Shown here: piece after piece, positions 7,794 through 15,885 of the stretch
Position numbering within the stretch: position 1 is the stretch's first letter
Layout: each line of letters opens with the position of its first letter
Assembly: GCF_016405905.1 (NCBI RefSeq)
Contig: NZ_JAEFCB010000007.1
Span: forward strand, 1-44,929
Length of the DNA stretch: 44,929 nucleotides
Direction: 5' to 3'
Source of the DNA: Variovorax sp. IB41
Lineage (GTDB): Bacteria > Pseudomonadota > Gammaproteobacteria > Burkholderiales > Burkholderiaceae_C
Translations under genes and position numbers: made by a program
The notes under the pieces: generated by a model
The model's database searches: none
Seen by the model: only the letters and a program-made list of their open reading frames with translations
Told to the model about the DNA's origin: nothing

Positions 7794-9181
7794 GTCGTTT
7801 CTCCTGGGCGCGCGGTGGCGCCCGTGAATGTCAATCGCCCCATGCAGAGCACCATCGCGCAGGACAGCAGCGCCGGCACGGCCGCCGCGATGAAGAGCGC
7901 GCTGTTCGTCCAGTGCAGCCCGATGAGCCAGCCCGCCAGCACCGGTCCCACGATGGAGCCCGCGCGACCGATGCCCAGGCTCCAGCCCATGCCGGTGGCG
8001 CGCACCGTCGTCGGGTACACGCTCGATGCCAGCGCGATGAGCGCAGGCTGCGCGCCCACCACGCAGAAGCCGCTCACCGTCACCACCGCGAGCAGCAGTG
8101 CGAACGGCAGCGCCGGCTGGCCGATCACGCCGATGGTCAGCACCGCGATCGCGAAGACAGGCACCAGCACGCGGTAGAAGCCGATGCGGTCGATCAGCGG
8201 CCCCATCGCCACCGTGCCCACAACGCCGCCCACCTGCAGCAGCGTGCCGACCAGCACCGCCGTGCCGCCGCTGTAGCCCGCCTCGGTCGCGATGGTGGGC
8301 AGCCAGTTCGCGAGAAAGAACAGGTTCAGCAGGTTCATGAAATTGATGCCCCACAGGAGCAGCGTGGCCGGGCCGCGCCCCGCGCGGAACAGCTCGGCGA
8401 CCGGGGCGCCATCCTGCTTCGCCTCATGCACCACGTAGCGGGTGCCGGGGCCGATGCGCACTTCGGGCGCGATGCGCTGCAGCCAGCCGTGCACGCGGTC
8501 GAGCTTGCGCCCGCGCAGCACCAGGAACTGCATCGACTCGGGCATGTAGCGCCACATCAGCGCGGCGATGACCAGCGGCACCACGCCGCCGAACACGAAC
8601 ACCGCCTGCCAGCCGCCGAGCGGAATGAGCACCGCCGAGATCAGCCCGCCCAGCACCGCACCGCCCGTGAAGCCGCACGACACCCACATCATCAGCGTGA
8701 CGCGGCGGCGGTGCGGGCTGTATTCGCTCGCGAGCGCGCTCGCATTGGCCATGATGCCGCCCAGGCCTATGCCGGTGATGAAGCGCATCGCGAGCAACTG
8801 GTTCAGCGTGTGCGTGAAGGCCGTGGCGAGCATGCACAGCGCGAAGAACACGGTGGCGCCCAGCAGCACGGGGCGCCGTCCGATGCGGTCGGCGCAGATG
8901 CTCAGCACCAGCGAGCCGACCAGCATGCCGAAGAGCCCCGCGCCGAACACCGGGCCGAGCGCGGCCTTGTCGATGCCCCAGGCATGCACGATGGCCGGCG
9001 CGACAAAGCCCATGGCCTGCACGTCGAAGCCGTCCATCACCACGGCGCAGCCGACCAGCAGCAGGATCCATTTCTGGAAGCTGCTGACGGGGTGGCTGTC
9101 GATCAGCGCGGGGATGTCGATGGCGGCCGTCGTGCTGCCGCCGCCCGCGCTCGCTTCGAGCGAATCGGGGAATGCCTTCAC
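7790..9181 (-). CDS. MFS aromatic acid:H+ symporter
   Basis: 463 residues from a GTG at 9181 that overlaps the monooxygenase TGA (GTGA), so the start is set by coupling. It has twelve predicted membrane segments. TM1 carries the DGFD motif (D50-G-F-D53) typical of the PcaK/BenK (AAHS) family, and the loop 2-3 region has DRIGRRPVLLG. The likely substrate is the aromatic acid acted on by the operon, proposed here as gamma-resorcylate, imported across the inner membrane. The long reading frame upstream of the GTG is only a shadow of the monooxygenase gene. Confidence 0.92.
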   Translation of the reverse strand: MKAFPDSLEASAGGGSTTAAIDIPALIDSHPVSSFQKWILLLVGCAVVMDGFDVQAMGFVAPAIVHAWGIDKAALGPVFGAGLFGMLVGSLVLSICADRIGRRPVLLGATVFFALCMLATAFTHTLNQLLAMRFITGIGLGGIMANASALASEYSPHRRRVTLMMWVSCGFTGGAVLGGLISAVLIPLGGWQAVFVFGGVVPLVIAALMWRYMPESMQFLVLRGRKLDRVHGWLQRIAPEVRIGPGTRYVVHEAKQDGAPVAELFRAGRGPATLLLWGINFMNLLNLFFLANWLPTIATEAGYSGGTAVLVGTLLQVGGVVGTVAMGPLIDRIGFYRVLVPVFAIAVLTIGVIGQPALPFALLLAVVTVSGFCVVGAQPALIALASSVYPTTVRATGMGWSLGIGRAGSIVGPVLAGWLIGLHWTNSALFIAAAVPALLSCAMVLCMGRLTFTGATARPGETT

Positions 9182-10389
9182 GTCGTCGCCTCGTCGAGGC
9201 AGGTGGCGGCCGTCCAGCCGTAGAGCCATTCCAGCGCGTCGTAGAAGCGCTCCTGCGGCCGGCCCTTCCACATGCTGTTGCGCACCAGGCGCTCGACGTC
9301 TTTGGCGTGGTAGATGCGGCCCATCTCGCGCGCCGACAGCACCACGCGCGCGGTGCGTGCGACGCGCGAGCGCTCGTACAGCGCGAGCGCGCGGGGCCAG
9401 TCGCCGCCTTCGCGGCGCAGCGCGAGGCCCAGCGTCACCGCGTCCTCGCAGGCCGTGCAGGCGCCCTGCGCGAGGTACTGCACCATCGGGTGCGCGGCAT
9501 CGCCCAGGAGCGTCGCGCGGCCGAAGGTCCATTGCTCGATGGGGTTGCGGTCGGCCGTCGAATAGCGCTTCCACGCCTTCGGGATGCGCAGCAGCTGCTG
9601 CACCTGTTCGCAGGTCGGGCGGAAGTAGCGCTGCACCTCGGCCGGGTCGCCGTCCATCGAGCCCCACTCCTCGGGCTGGTCGCTGTGGAAGGTAACGGCG
9701 ATGTTGAACTTGTCGCCGCCCTTGAGCGGGTAGTGCACCAGGTGGCAGTTGGGGCCGACCCAGATGCACGGCGCGGTGAAGCGCAGCGCCTCGGGAAAGT
9801 CGGCCGTGTCGACCACCGCGCGGAACACCACGTGGCCCGACACGCGGATGCCGTCGCCCACGTACTGCTGGCGCACCGCCGAGCGCACGCCGTCGCAGCC
9901 GATCACGGCCTGGCCTTCGTGGCGGCCGCCCTGCGCGTCGATGAGTGTCACGCCGCGCTCGTCCTGCTCGATGTGCACGACCTTGGTCGAGGTGAGGAAC
10001 TCGATGCCGTCGGTGGTCGCCTTCACGCCTTCGTGCAGCGCGCCGTGGATGTCGGCGCGGTGGATCACCGCATAGGGATTGCCGAAGCGCGCGCGAAACT
10101 GGTCCGAGAGCGAAATGCTCGCCACGCGCTTCGCATCGATGGCATCGAACATCACCATCTCTTCGGTGTAGACCGCCTTGGCGCGCAGGTGCTCGCCCAC
10201 GCCCAGCGCATCGCAGGCCGCGAAGGCGTTGGGGCTCAGCTGGATGCCCGCGCCAATCTCGCCGATCTGGCTCGCCTGCTCGATCACCTTCACGCGATAG
10301 CCCTCACGCACCAGGGCGAGCGCGGCCGCGAGGCCCCCGATGCCCCCGCCGGCCACGAGCACGGGGCGGGTATCTTTCACTGCGCTCAT
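9178..10389 (-). CDS. FAD-dependent aromatic monooxygenase (3-hydroxybenzoate 6-hydroxylase / salicylate hydroxylase type)
   Basis: 403 residues. It has the N-terminal FAD dinucleotide motif G14-G-G-I-G-G19, a central GCDGVRSAVR NAD(P)H/FAD motif and LLGDAAHPMVQYLAQGA for the FAD ribityl. The segments GNPYAVIHRADIHG and RNSMWKGRPQERFYDALEWLYGW recall 3-hydroxybenzoate 6-hydroxylases, which hydroxylate para to the phenolic OH. On resorcinol the same chemistry would give hydroxyquinol, matching the adjacent decarboxylase and maleylacetate reductase. The ATG is one base after the decarboxylase stop. The substrate is inference; family membership is clear. Confidence 0.9.
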   Translation of the reverse strand: MSAVKDTRPVLVAGGGIGGLAAALALVREGYRVKVIEQASQIGEIGAGIQLSPNAFAACDALGVGEHLRAKAVYTEEMVMFDAIDAKRVASISLSDQFRARFGNPYAVIHRADIHGALHEGVKATTDGIEFLTSTKVVHIEQDERGVTLIDAQGGRHEGQAVIGCDGVRSAVRQQYVGDGIRVSGHVVFRAVVDTADFPEALRFTAPCIWVGPNCHLVHYPLKGGDKFNIAVTFHSDQPEEWGSMDGDPAEVQRYFRPTCEQVQQLLRIPKAWKRYSTADRNPIEQWTFGRATLLGDAAHPMVQYLAQGACTACEDAVTLGLALRREGGDWPRALALYERSRVARTARVVLSAREMGRIYHAKDVERLVRNSMWKGRPQERFYDALEWLYGWTAATCLDEATT

Positions 10390-10390
10390 G

Positions 10391-11383
10391 TCACTTCAAG
10401 CCGAAGAGCTTGCGGGCGTTGTCGCGGCCGATCTTCTGGCGATCGTTCTCGCTGATCTCGCAGGTGTCGAACCAGCGGGCGGCGTCTTCGTGCTTCTCGA
10501 AGGGATAGTCGACCGAATACATGATGCGGTCCGAGCCCACCTCGAGCATCGTCGAGAGCAGCGTGGGCGTGCGGAAGTTGCCGCTGGTGGTGATGTGCAC
10601 GTTGCTGCGCAGGTACTCGCCGATCTCCTTGTCGCAGGGCATGCCGCGGCGGCCTTTGCGAAGGATGTGGTCGACGCGCCAGATGTTGAACGGAATGCCT
10701 TCACCGAAATGGCCGAGGATCATCTGCAGCGCCGGGTGGCGGTCGAACATGCCGCTGGACATGAGGCGCAGCGCGTGGATCGCCGTCTCCATCGCAAAGG
10801 CCCAGGTCGGCCCGGTGAGCCAGTGCGCGCCGTCGTAGATCGGCTCGCGGGCCGGCAGCGGATCGCGCGGGTGCATGTAGAACGGCTTCTTGAGTGCGGC
10901 TGCGGCGGTCCAGAAATCGTTGAAGCGCGCGTCGTCGTAGTAGACGACCGTGTTCTCGTCGCCGACCTGCGAGAAGCCGTTGACCAGGAAGCCGTGAAAG
11001 CCCAGCTCGTTCACGCAGCGCGCCAGTTCGCGCGCTGCGGCTTCGGGGTCCTGCATCGGCAACGCGGCGAATCCGCCGAAGCGCGTCGGGTGACGCTTGA
11101 TTTGCTCGGCCAGCACGTCGTTGGCGCGCCGCGCGACTTCGATGGCGCGCTTCGCATCGGGAATGCCCTGCACCGCGGGCGAATTGAGCGAGAGGATCGA
11201 GAGCTCCGTGCCCCATTCGTCCATCTTCTCCAGGCGTTGTTGCTCGAAGTCCAGCAGGTTGCTCTTCAGGCCCTGCCACACCTCGGGGCGGGCGTAGACC
11301 TGCGAGTCGGCGATCGTGAGGTCGATCGCGAAGTGCTCTTCGAGCGCGATCTTGTTCTTCATGGGGGTCATTGAGGTGGTCAC
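10391..11383 (-). CDS. Amidohydrolase-family gamma-resorcylate (2,6-dihydroxybenzoate) decarboxylase
   Basis: 330 residues from a GTG at 11383 that overlaps the upstream TGA (GTGA); ATG codons at 11371 and 11362 are alternatives. The metal-binding N-terminus KIALEEHFA (Glu and His of E-x-H), the His in FYMHPRDPLP, the His-Glu pair in LGHFGEG and the Asp in YSVDYPFE match the catalytic set of gamma-resorcylate decarboxylases. Long stretches such as ILSLNSPAVQ, RANDVLAEQ and HITTSGNFRTPTLL also match that family as I remember it. It releases CO2 to give resorcinol. 2,3-dihydroxybenzoate decarboxylase is a less likely alternative. Confidence 0.9.
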   Translation of the reverse strand: MTTSMTPMKNKIALEEHFAIDLTIADSQVYARPEVWQGLKSNLLDFEQQRLEKMDEWGTELSILSLNSPAVQGIPDAKRAIEVARRANDVLAEQIKRHPTRFGGFAALPMQDPEAAARELARCVNELGFHGFLVNGFSQVGDENTVVYYDDARFNDFWTAAAALKKPFYMHPRDPLPAREPIYDGAHWLTGPTWAFAMETAIHALRLMSSGMFDRHPALQMILGHFGEGIPFNIWRVDHILRKGRRGMPCDKEIGEYLRSNVHITTSGNFRTPTLLSTMLEVGSDRIMYSVDYPFEKHEDAARWFDTCEISENDRQKIGRDNARKLFGLK

Positions 11384-12369
11384 TCCGGTTTGATGTTGAG
11401 CTTGTCCAGCACGTCCTGCCAGGTCTTGCGGTCGTCGGCGATGTAGCGCGCCAGTTGTTCAGGGGTGCCGGGGCGCGGGTAGGTGCCCAGCTCGCGCGAC
11501 TTGGCGACCACGTCGGGCAGCAGCAGCGCCTCGTTCATGTCCTTGTTGAGCTTCGCGAGCACCAGCGGATCGACGCCCTTCTTCGCGATCACCGCGAACC
11601 AGCCGTGCGCCACCGCGCCGGGCACCGTCTTGCTCGCGAGCGGGAACGATTCGAGGCCCGCCTCCACGCGGTCGCCCATGCTGGCCAGCACGCGCATGCG
11701 CCCGCCCTGCACGTTGCCCGCGACCACGTTGTAGGTCTCCACCATCATCTGCGTCTGGCCGCCCAACGTGGCCTGCATGGCCTGCGCGCCGCCGGGGTAG
11801 TGCACCTCGAGGAACTGCGCGCCCGACTGCAGGCCGAGCAGTGCGGAGGCCAGGTGCGGCGCGGTGCCGCGGCCGTTGTCGGCCACCTCGATGCTCTGCG
11901 GCTTGGCGCGCGCGGCGGCGATGAAATCGGCCAGCGTCTTGTACGGAGAGTTCGCCGGCACCGCCAGCATGAAGGGCGCCACGGCCGCGAGCGTGACCGG
12001 CACGAAGTCGCGGTTGAAGTCGTAGGCCACGCCCTTGATCGTGCTCGGCGCGACCGAAATGGCCGAGCCCTGCACGAAGCCGAAGGTGTAGCCGTCGCTC
12101 TGCGCCGCGAGGATCGCGTTCATGCCGATCACGCCGCTGCCGCCCGGCTTGTTGTCCACGATCACGCCCTGGCCCCACTTCTCGCCGAGCTTGGCGCCCA
12201 CGTGGCGGATCAGCACGTCGGGCGCCGAGCCCGCGGGGAACGGCACCACGAAGCGCACCGCCTGCGCCGGCCACTTGGCGGCAGCGCTCTGCGCATGCGC
12301 CAGAGGCGCCGCCGACAGAAGGGAAAGCATCACCGCGATGGCGCCTCGGCGCGCGGGGTTCAGGTTCAT
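11380..12369 (-). CDS. Bug-family (TctC) tripartite tricarboxylate transporter substrate-binding protein
   Basis: 329 residues with a signal peptide ending near LAHAQSA. The Bug signature runs through RFVVPFPAGSAPDVLIR, VIVDNKPGGSGVIGMNAI and the later ADNGRGTAPHLAS. It binds a carboxylate ligand in the periplasm; no TctA or TctB membrane partner is encoded in the window. It is the first gene of the operon, transcribed from the shared intergenic region with two MarR-type boxes, and its stop overlaps the decarboxylase start. Bug proteins in such orphan settings may serve as sensors or as receptors for other transporters. Confidence 0.92.
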   Translation of the reverse strand: MNLNPARRGAIAVMLSLLSAAPLAHAQSAAAKWPAQAVRFVVPFPAGSAPDVLIRHVGAKLGEKWGQGVIVDNKPGGSGVIGMNAILAAQSDGYTFGFVQGSAISVAPSTIKGVAYDFNRDFVPVTLAAVAPFMLAVPANSPYKTLADFIAAARAKPQSIEVADNGRGTAPHLASALLGLQSGAQFLEVHYPGGAQAMQATLGGQTQMMVETYNVVAGNVQGGRMRVLASMGDRVEAGLESFPLASKTVPGAVAHGWFAVIAKKGVDPLVLAKLNKDMNEALLLPDVVAKSRELGTYPRPGTPEQLARYIADDRKTWQDVLDKLNIKPE

Positions 12370-12386
12370 GATCGTCTCCGTTTTTT

Positions 12387-12436
12387 GCTTGATTATTCAA
12401 GTAATTGCGGCGGACTATATACTTGAATAATCAAGC
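12387..12436. promoter_or_regulatory. Paired MarR operator between divergent genes
   Basis: Two perfect 17-nt inverted arms, GCTTGATTATTCAAGTA (12387-12403) and its complement (12420-12436), are separated by 16 nt. Each arm contains a MarR-like box CTTGA, four bases, TCAAG (12388-12401 and 12422-12435), with centres 34 bp apart. The second box ends 9 nt before the marR ATG, and TATACT at 12418-12423 could be its -10. The layout predicts simultaneous control of both directions and autoregulation. Confidence 0.85.
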
Positions 12437-12444
12437 ACGTCTAG

Positions 12445-12894
12445 ATGAAAACCCTATCCCCCGATCACGACCTCGAGAAGGCCATTCCGTTCCTGCTGGC
12501 GCGCGCTGGTGCCCGCATGGGCAATGCGTTCGCGAAGGCGCTGAAACCCTATGGGCTCAGCCTGAGCGAATGGCGCGTGTGCGCGTCGCTGCAGCACACG
12601 CCGCGGCAAACCTTGTCGGAGCTGGCGACGCACGCCTCCACCGACCTGTCGGCGCTCTCGCGCATCGTCGACCGGTTGGTGGCCCATGAACTGGTGGCGC
12701 GCGAGAAGTGCGACACCGACAAGCGCGCGGTGCGCATCGCGCTGACCGAACGCGGCCTGGCGCTGACCTGCGAGCTGATTCCGCTCGCGCAACACTACGA
12801 AGCGGTGGCCACCTCGGACTTCAGCGCGGCCGAGGTGAAGACGCTGCGCGCGATGCTGCTGCGCCTGTACGCCAACGCGACGCCGCTCGCCTGA
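12445..12894 (+). CDS. MarR-family transcriptional regulator
   Basis: 149 residues with the MarR winged helix: LSEWRVCASL, TLSELATHASTDLSALSRIVDRL and the wing region REKCDTDKRAVRIALTERG. It is divergent from the Bug-decarboxylase operon and preceded by a double palindromic operator. MarR proteins of aromatic catabolic clusters usually repress until they bind the substrate or its CoA thioester. Here gamma-resorcylate or resorcinol is the natural guess. It converges with rtcA, 35 bp apart. Confidence 0.94.
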   Translation: MKTLSPDHDLEKAIPFLLARAGARMGNAFAKALKPYGLSLSEWRVCASLQHTPRQTLSELATHASTDLSALSRIVDRLVAHELVAREKCDTDKRAVRIALTERGLALTCELIPLAQHYEAVATSDFSAAEVKTLRAMLLRLYANATPLA

Positions 12895-12919
12895 GCGAGC
12901 AGCGTCTTCTTGCCGTCAG

Positions 12920-12939
12920 GCCGGCGAGATCACGCCGGC
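12920..12939. terminator. Hairpin between marR and rtcA
   Basis: GCCGGCG (12920-12926) pairs with CGCCGGC (12933-12939) across AGATCA. The rtcA stop codon lies in the loop. There is no T-tract, so it may limit convergent readthrough only weakly. Confidence 0.4.
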
Positions 12940-13967
12940 GAGACCTGCACCGTCGAGGCCGCGCGGCTCTCGGCGATCGCGAAGCGCACCGGCAGGAAGC
13001 GCTCGATCACCGCGCAGTTGGTGCGCGTGTGCTCGGTCACCTCGCTGCAGGTGAACGCGGCGGGCTTGCGGCTCTGCCACGCAGCGAGCGCCAGCAGCAG
13101 CGCGAGCTGGTCGGCCAGATGCGGGCCGACCGCCGCCTCGCTCTTCTGGAACGCGCGCAGTTCCTTCACGAGACCATGCGCCACCTGCTCGGCGCTCAGC
13201 GTCTTTTCGCCGAACGCGGTGAACACCTCGGTGACGTGCTCATAGGCCAGCGTGGCGAGCAGCGCATTGCCGGGGCCTTCGTTCTGACGCGCAGAACCGA
13301 AGCGCAGTTGCTCGCCGGACCAGCCCATCGCCGCGCCCAGCGTCTCGAGCTCGCGCGTGGAGACATGGCGCGGCAGGCCAGGGGCCAGGCACTCCGCATG
13401 GCCCGACTGCTGCGCACCGCGCGCCATCAGGTCGAAGGGCTGCAGCGCCCCCACAGCGGGCACGATGGTCGCCTCCACCTCGCCGCCGCCCGCGGGATAG
13501 AAGCCACAACGGCGCAGCGTGAGCTGCAGGTCGGCGCCGAGGCGGCGCACCAGCGGCGCGAACGCGCGCTCCAGGAAATGGAACGGCGGCGCCATCGGGT
13601 TGTGCGTGCCGCCGCTCAGGTGCAGCCGGCTGGGCGCACCGGCCAGCAGCAGCGGCGGCAGCACGGTCTGCAGCACCAGCATGCAGCTGCCCGCGCTGGC
13701 GATCGCGAAGCGGTAATCGCCCGCGCGCACCGGGCCGGGCACGAAGCGCAGCGCCTGCGAGCCGAGCTCGGCGCCATCGACCTGTGCGCCGCTGATCTCG
13801 GCCGCGGCCTTCACGCACGCGAGGTGCTGGCGCATCAGGCCGGGCTTGGCGCGGCCCGCGCGGATCTTCTCGATGGCCAGGGGCCGGCCCGTCACCACCG
13901 ACAGCGCGAGGCTGGTGCGCAGGATCTGGCCGCCGCCCTCGCCCTGGGAGCCGTCGAGTTCGATCAT
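12930..13967 (-). CDS. rtcA: RNA 3'-terminal phosphate cyclase RtcA
   Basis: 345 residues. The N-terminus IELDGSQGEGGGQILRTSLAL is the family hallmark. The GPHLADQLALLLALA segment contains the histidine that becomes adenylylated. RtcA converts RNA 3'-phosphate to 2',3'-cyclic phosphate using ATP, and can also adenylylate 5'-phosphate ends. The ATG at 13967 overlaps the stop of the nucleotidyltransferase gene in ATGA, fixing the start. It is the last gene of the operon rsr - Y RNAs - rtcB - unknown - rnz - nucleotidyltransferase - rtcA. In this operon it would prepare ends for, or act on products of, RtcB ligation. Confidence 0.96.
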   Translation of the reverse strand: MIELDGSQGEGGGQILRTSLALSVVTGRPLAIEKIRAGRAKPGLMRQHLACVKAAAEISGAQVDGAELGSQALRFVPGPVRAGDYRFAIASAGSCMLVLQTVLPPLLLAGAPSRLHLSGGTHNPMAPPFHFLERAFAPLVRRLGADLQLTLRRCGFYPAGGGEVEATIVPAVGALQPFDLMARGAQQSGHAECLAPGLPRHVSTRELETLGAAMGWSGEQLRFGSARQNEGPGNALLATLAYEHVTEVFTAFGEKTLSAEQVAHGLVKELRAFQKSEAAVGPHLADQLALLLALAAWQSRKPAAFTCSEVTEHTRTNCAVIERFLPVRFAIAESRAASTVQVSPA

Positions 13968-14812
13968 GCGCGGCCTCCTTCGTGCGCGGCCGCATCGAAG
14001 CGCTGCACCGTCTCGCAAAGAAACGCATCGAGCCCCGCCTCTTCAGATTGCGGCAGCGGCGTGATCGGCTCCGCGGCGTTGGCCGCAAGCTCGCTTTCGA
14101 TGAACGCGTGGATGCCGGGCCAGCGCGGGCTGGTCGCGGCTTCGCCCGCGCGCATCTTCACTTCGAGCAGCGCGTCGATCTCTTTGATGAGCGCAGCGTC
14201 GCGCACCGCGTCGAGCGTGTGCTGCGCGAGATCCGCGAAGCGCATCGGCGGCACGCCGGGCTGCGTGCGGATCCAGCGCGCCGCCAGCAGCGGGCGCAGC
14301 ACGTAGAGGTACTTCTTGTAGCGCACCTCGTCGGCCTGCAGGTGCTCGCGGAAGTTCTTCCTGGCCATCGAGCTGTAGTGGTGCCAGGCACGCGCGTTGG
14401 AAAACACCGCCTCCGAGAGCGCGCGAAAACGCGGCATCGCCACCGCGTCGTCGCGGTACACGATGGGCGAGCGCAGCCACTCGAGCAGCGTCGGGTTCGA
14501 CTCGCGCATGAGGCCCAGCGCCTTGCGCAGGTCCCAGCCGTTGATGTCCAGGTCGCCGCTGATCGGCACCTCGATCACATCGCGGCGCGGCGTCACCGTG
14601 AGGTACCACGGCAGGCGGTTCACATAGATGAAGCGCACGTCGTAGTCGCTGTCGGGCGACGCGAAGCCCCAGCCGCGGCTGCCCGATTCGCAGGCGAAGA
14701 GCACGGTGACGTGGTGGCTCGCTTCGATGGCGCGCAGGTTGGCCATGATCTCCGCGCGCACGGCGGGGTCGATGGGGTGGGCGGAGCGGAGGAATTCTTT
14801 TTCGGTGCTCAT
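13964..14812 (-). CDS. Pol-beta-type nucleotidyltransferase associated with RNA repair
   Basis: 282 residues. It has a nucleotidyltransferase core with FACESGSRGWGFASPDSDYD, i.e. the GS-x(n)-D-x-D pattern of minimal polymerase-beta-like enzymes (YcgL/COG3541-like). The rest is helical and contains WLRSPIVYRDD and HYSSMARKNFREHL. Such proteins recur beside RtcA and RtcB and are presumed to add or transfer nucleotides at RNA ends, but I know of no settled reaction. It starts 65 bp after the rnz stop and is translationally coupled to rtcA. tRNA-end repair or nucleotidyl transfer to the tRNA-like RNAs of this operon is inference. Confidence 0.85.
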   Translation of the reverse strand: MSTEKEFLRSAHPIDPAVRAEIMANLRAIEASHHVTVLFACESGSRGWGFASPDSDYDVRFIYVNRLPWYLTVTPRRDVIEVPISGDLDINGWDLRKALGLMRESNPTLLEWLRSPIVYRDDAVAMPRFRALSEAVFSNARAWHHYSSMARKNFREHLQADEVRYKKYLYVLRPLLAARWIRTQPGVPPMRFADLAQHTLDAVRDAALIKEIDALLEVKMRAGEAATSPRWPGIHAFIESELAANAAEPITPLPQSEEAGLDAFLCETVQRFDAAAHEGGRA

Positions 14813-14877
14813 GGAAATGCCGGTTTTTCTCTTGCTGCCTCTAGCTGTTTGTTTCTTCTTGCCCCGCCTGATTGTCT

Positions 14878-15837
14878 TCAGGCGCGGACAACGGTCACCT
14901 TGCCTTGGCTGTCGAGCTCGAACACGTCGAGGTCATTGGCCAGAAAAGCCTGGCCGCGGTAGCAGGCCTCGGTTTCAGCCATCAGCGCGGCCATGCCTTC
15001 GGGGTTCTGGTGCCGCGCACTGAAATGCGTGAGAACCAGATTGGGCACGCCGGCAGACGCCGCGAACTCGGCCAGCAGGCGCGCGGAGCTGTGCATCGGG
15101 CCAGGCCCGACCTTGTCGAGCACCTCCTGCGTGTACGTGGCCTCGTGCACCAGTAACTGCGCGCCTTCGCAAGCCTCGCGCAGTAAAGCGGGTTCAGCGT
15201 TGTCGCCGCCGAGCACGGCGCTCGCGGTGTCGACATGCGTCTCGGCAAAGTCGGCACTGCGCAGCACCGCGCCATTGAAAGGCACGTCGTCGCCGTTCTG
15301 CAGCGCACGCCAAGCGAGCCCCGGCGGCAGGCCGGTCGCGCGCAGGGCCTCGGTCTTCAGGCGCACGCGCCGGGTCTGGACCTGCATGCGGTAGGCGTGA
15401 CTGGGCACGCGGTGGCGCAGTACGTGGCGTTCGATGCGCAGCCCGGGCGCCTCGTGCACGAGCGGCCCTGCCTCCGGGTCCACATGCCCGATATCGTAGG
15501 GCAGGTGCAGGTCGGTCAATCGGCGCGTGGCCTCGAACCACTCCCACACCGGCTGCGGCGCGACCAGCTTCAGCGGCTTCGTCCGCTTGCCCATCCCAGC
15601 GCTCGCGAGCAGGCCCGGCAGGCCATAGCAATGGTCGCCGTGCACATGCGTGATGCAGACGGTGGCCAAGTCGTTCAAGGACAGCGGCGTCTGCTGCACA
15701 CGGTGCTGCGTGCCCTCACCGCAATCGACCAGGAACCAGTCGGAACCAAGCACGGTCTGCACGGCCAGCCCGGAGACATTGCGCTGGCGCGTCGGGGTGC
15801 CCGAGGACGTGCCCAGGAATGTGAGTTTCAACATCAT
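14878..15837 (-). CDS. rnz: Ribonuclease Z (tRNA 3' endonuclease, metallo-beta-lactamase fold)
   Basis: 319 residues, close to the bacterial short-form RNase Z. The zinc motif is H64-V-H66-G-D68-H69 in ITHVHGDHCYGLPG. The N-terminus LTFLGTSSGTPTRQRN and the C-terminal VLTHFSARHQ are typical. A strong ribosome site (GGAGGAAGGA) precedes two consecutive ATGs at 15837 and 15834. RNase Z cleaves tRNA precursors after the discriminator base, reading the acceptor-T-arm stack. Its place inside a Ro60-RtcB operon, 48 bp after an unknown gene, suggests it acts on broken tRNAs or on the tRNA-like Y RNAs encoded upstream. Confidence 0.94.
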   Translation of the reverse strand: MMLKLTFLGTSSGTPTRQRNVSGLAVQTVLGSDWFLVDCGEGTQHRVQQTPLSLNDLATVCITHVHGDHCYGLPGLLASAGMGKRTKPLKLVAPQPVWEWFEATRRLTDLHLPYDIGHVDPEAGPLVHEAPGLRIERHVLRHRVPSHAYRMQVQTRRVRLKTEALRATGLPPGLAWRALQNGDDVPFNGAVLRSADFAETHVDTASAVLGGDNAEPALLREACEGAQLLVHEATYTQEVLDKVGPGPMHSSARLLAEFAASAGVPNLVLTHFSARHQNPEGMAALMAETEACYRGQAFLANDLDVFELDSQGKVTVVRA

Positions 15838-15885
15838 TTTTTTCCTTCCTCCCGGCGCTGAGGCACAGGTTCGTTTTCTTTCAGC

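Noticed and set aside
6222..12369. Hydroxyquinol 1,2-dioxygenase expected in the operon
   Set aside because: Every gap in the operon is at most 105 bp, and no frame carries intradiol dioxygenase tyrosine/histidine motifs.
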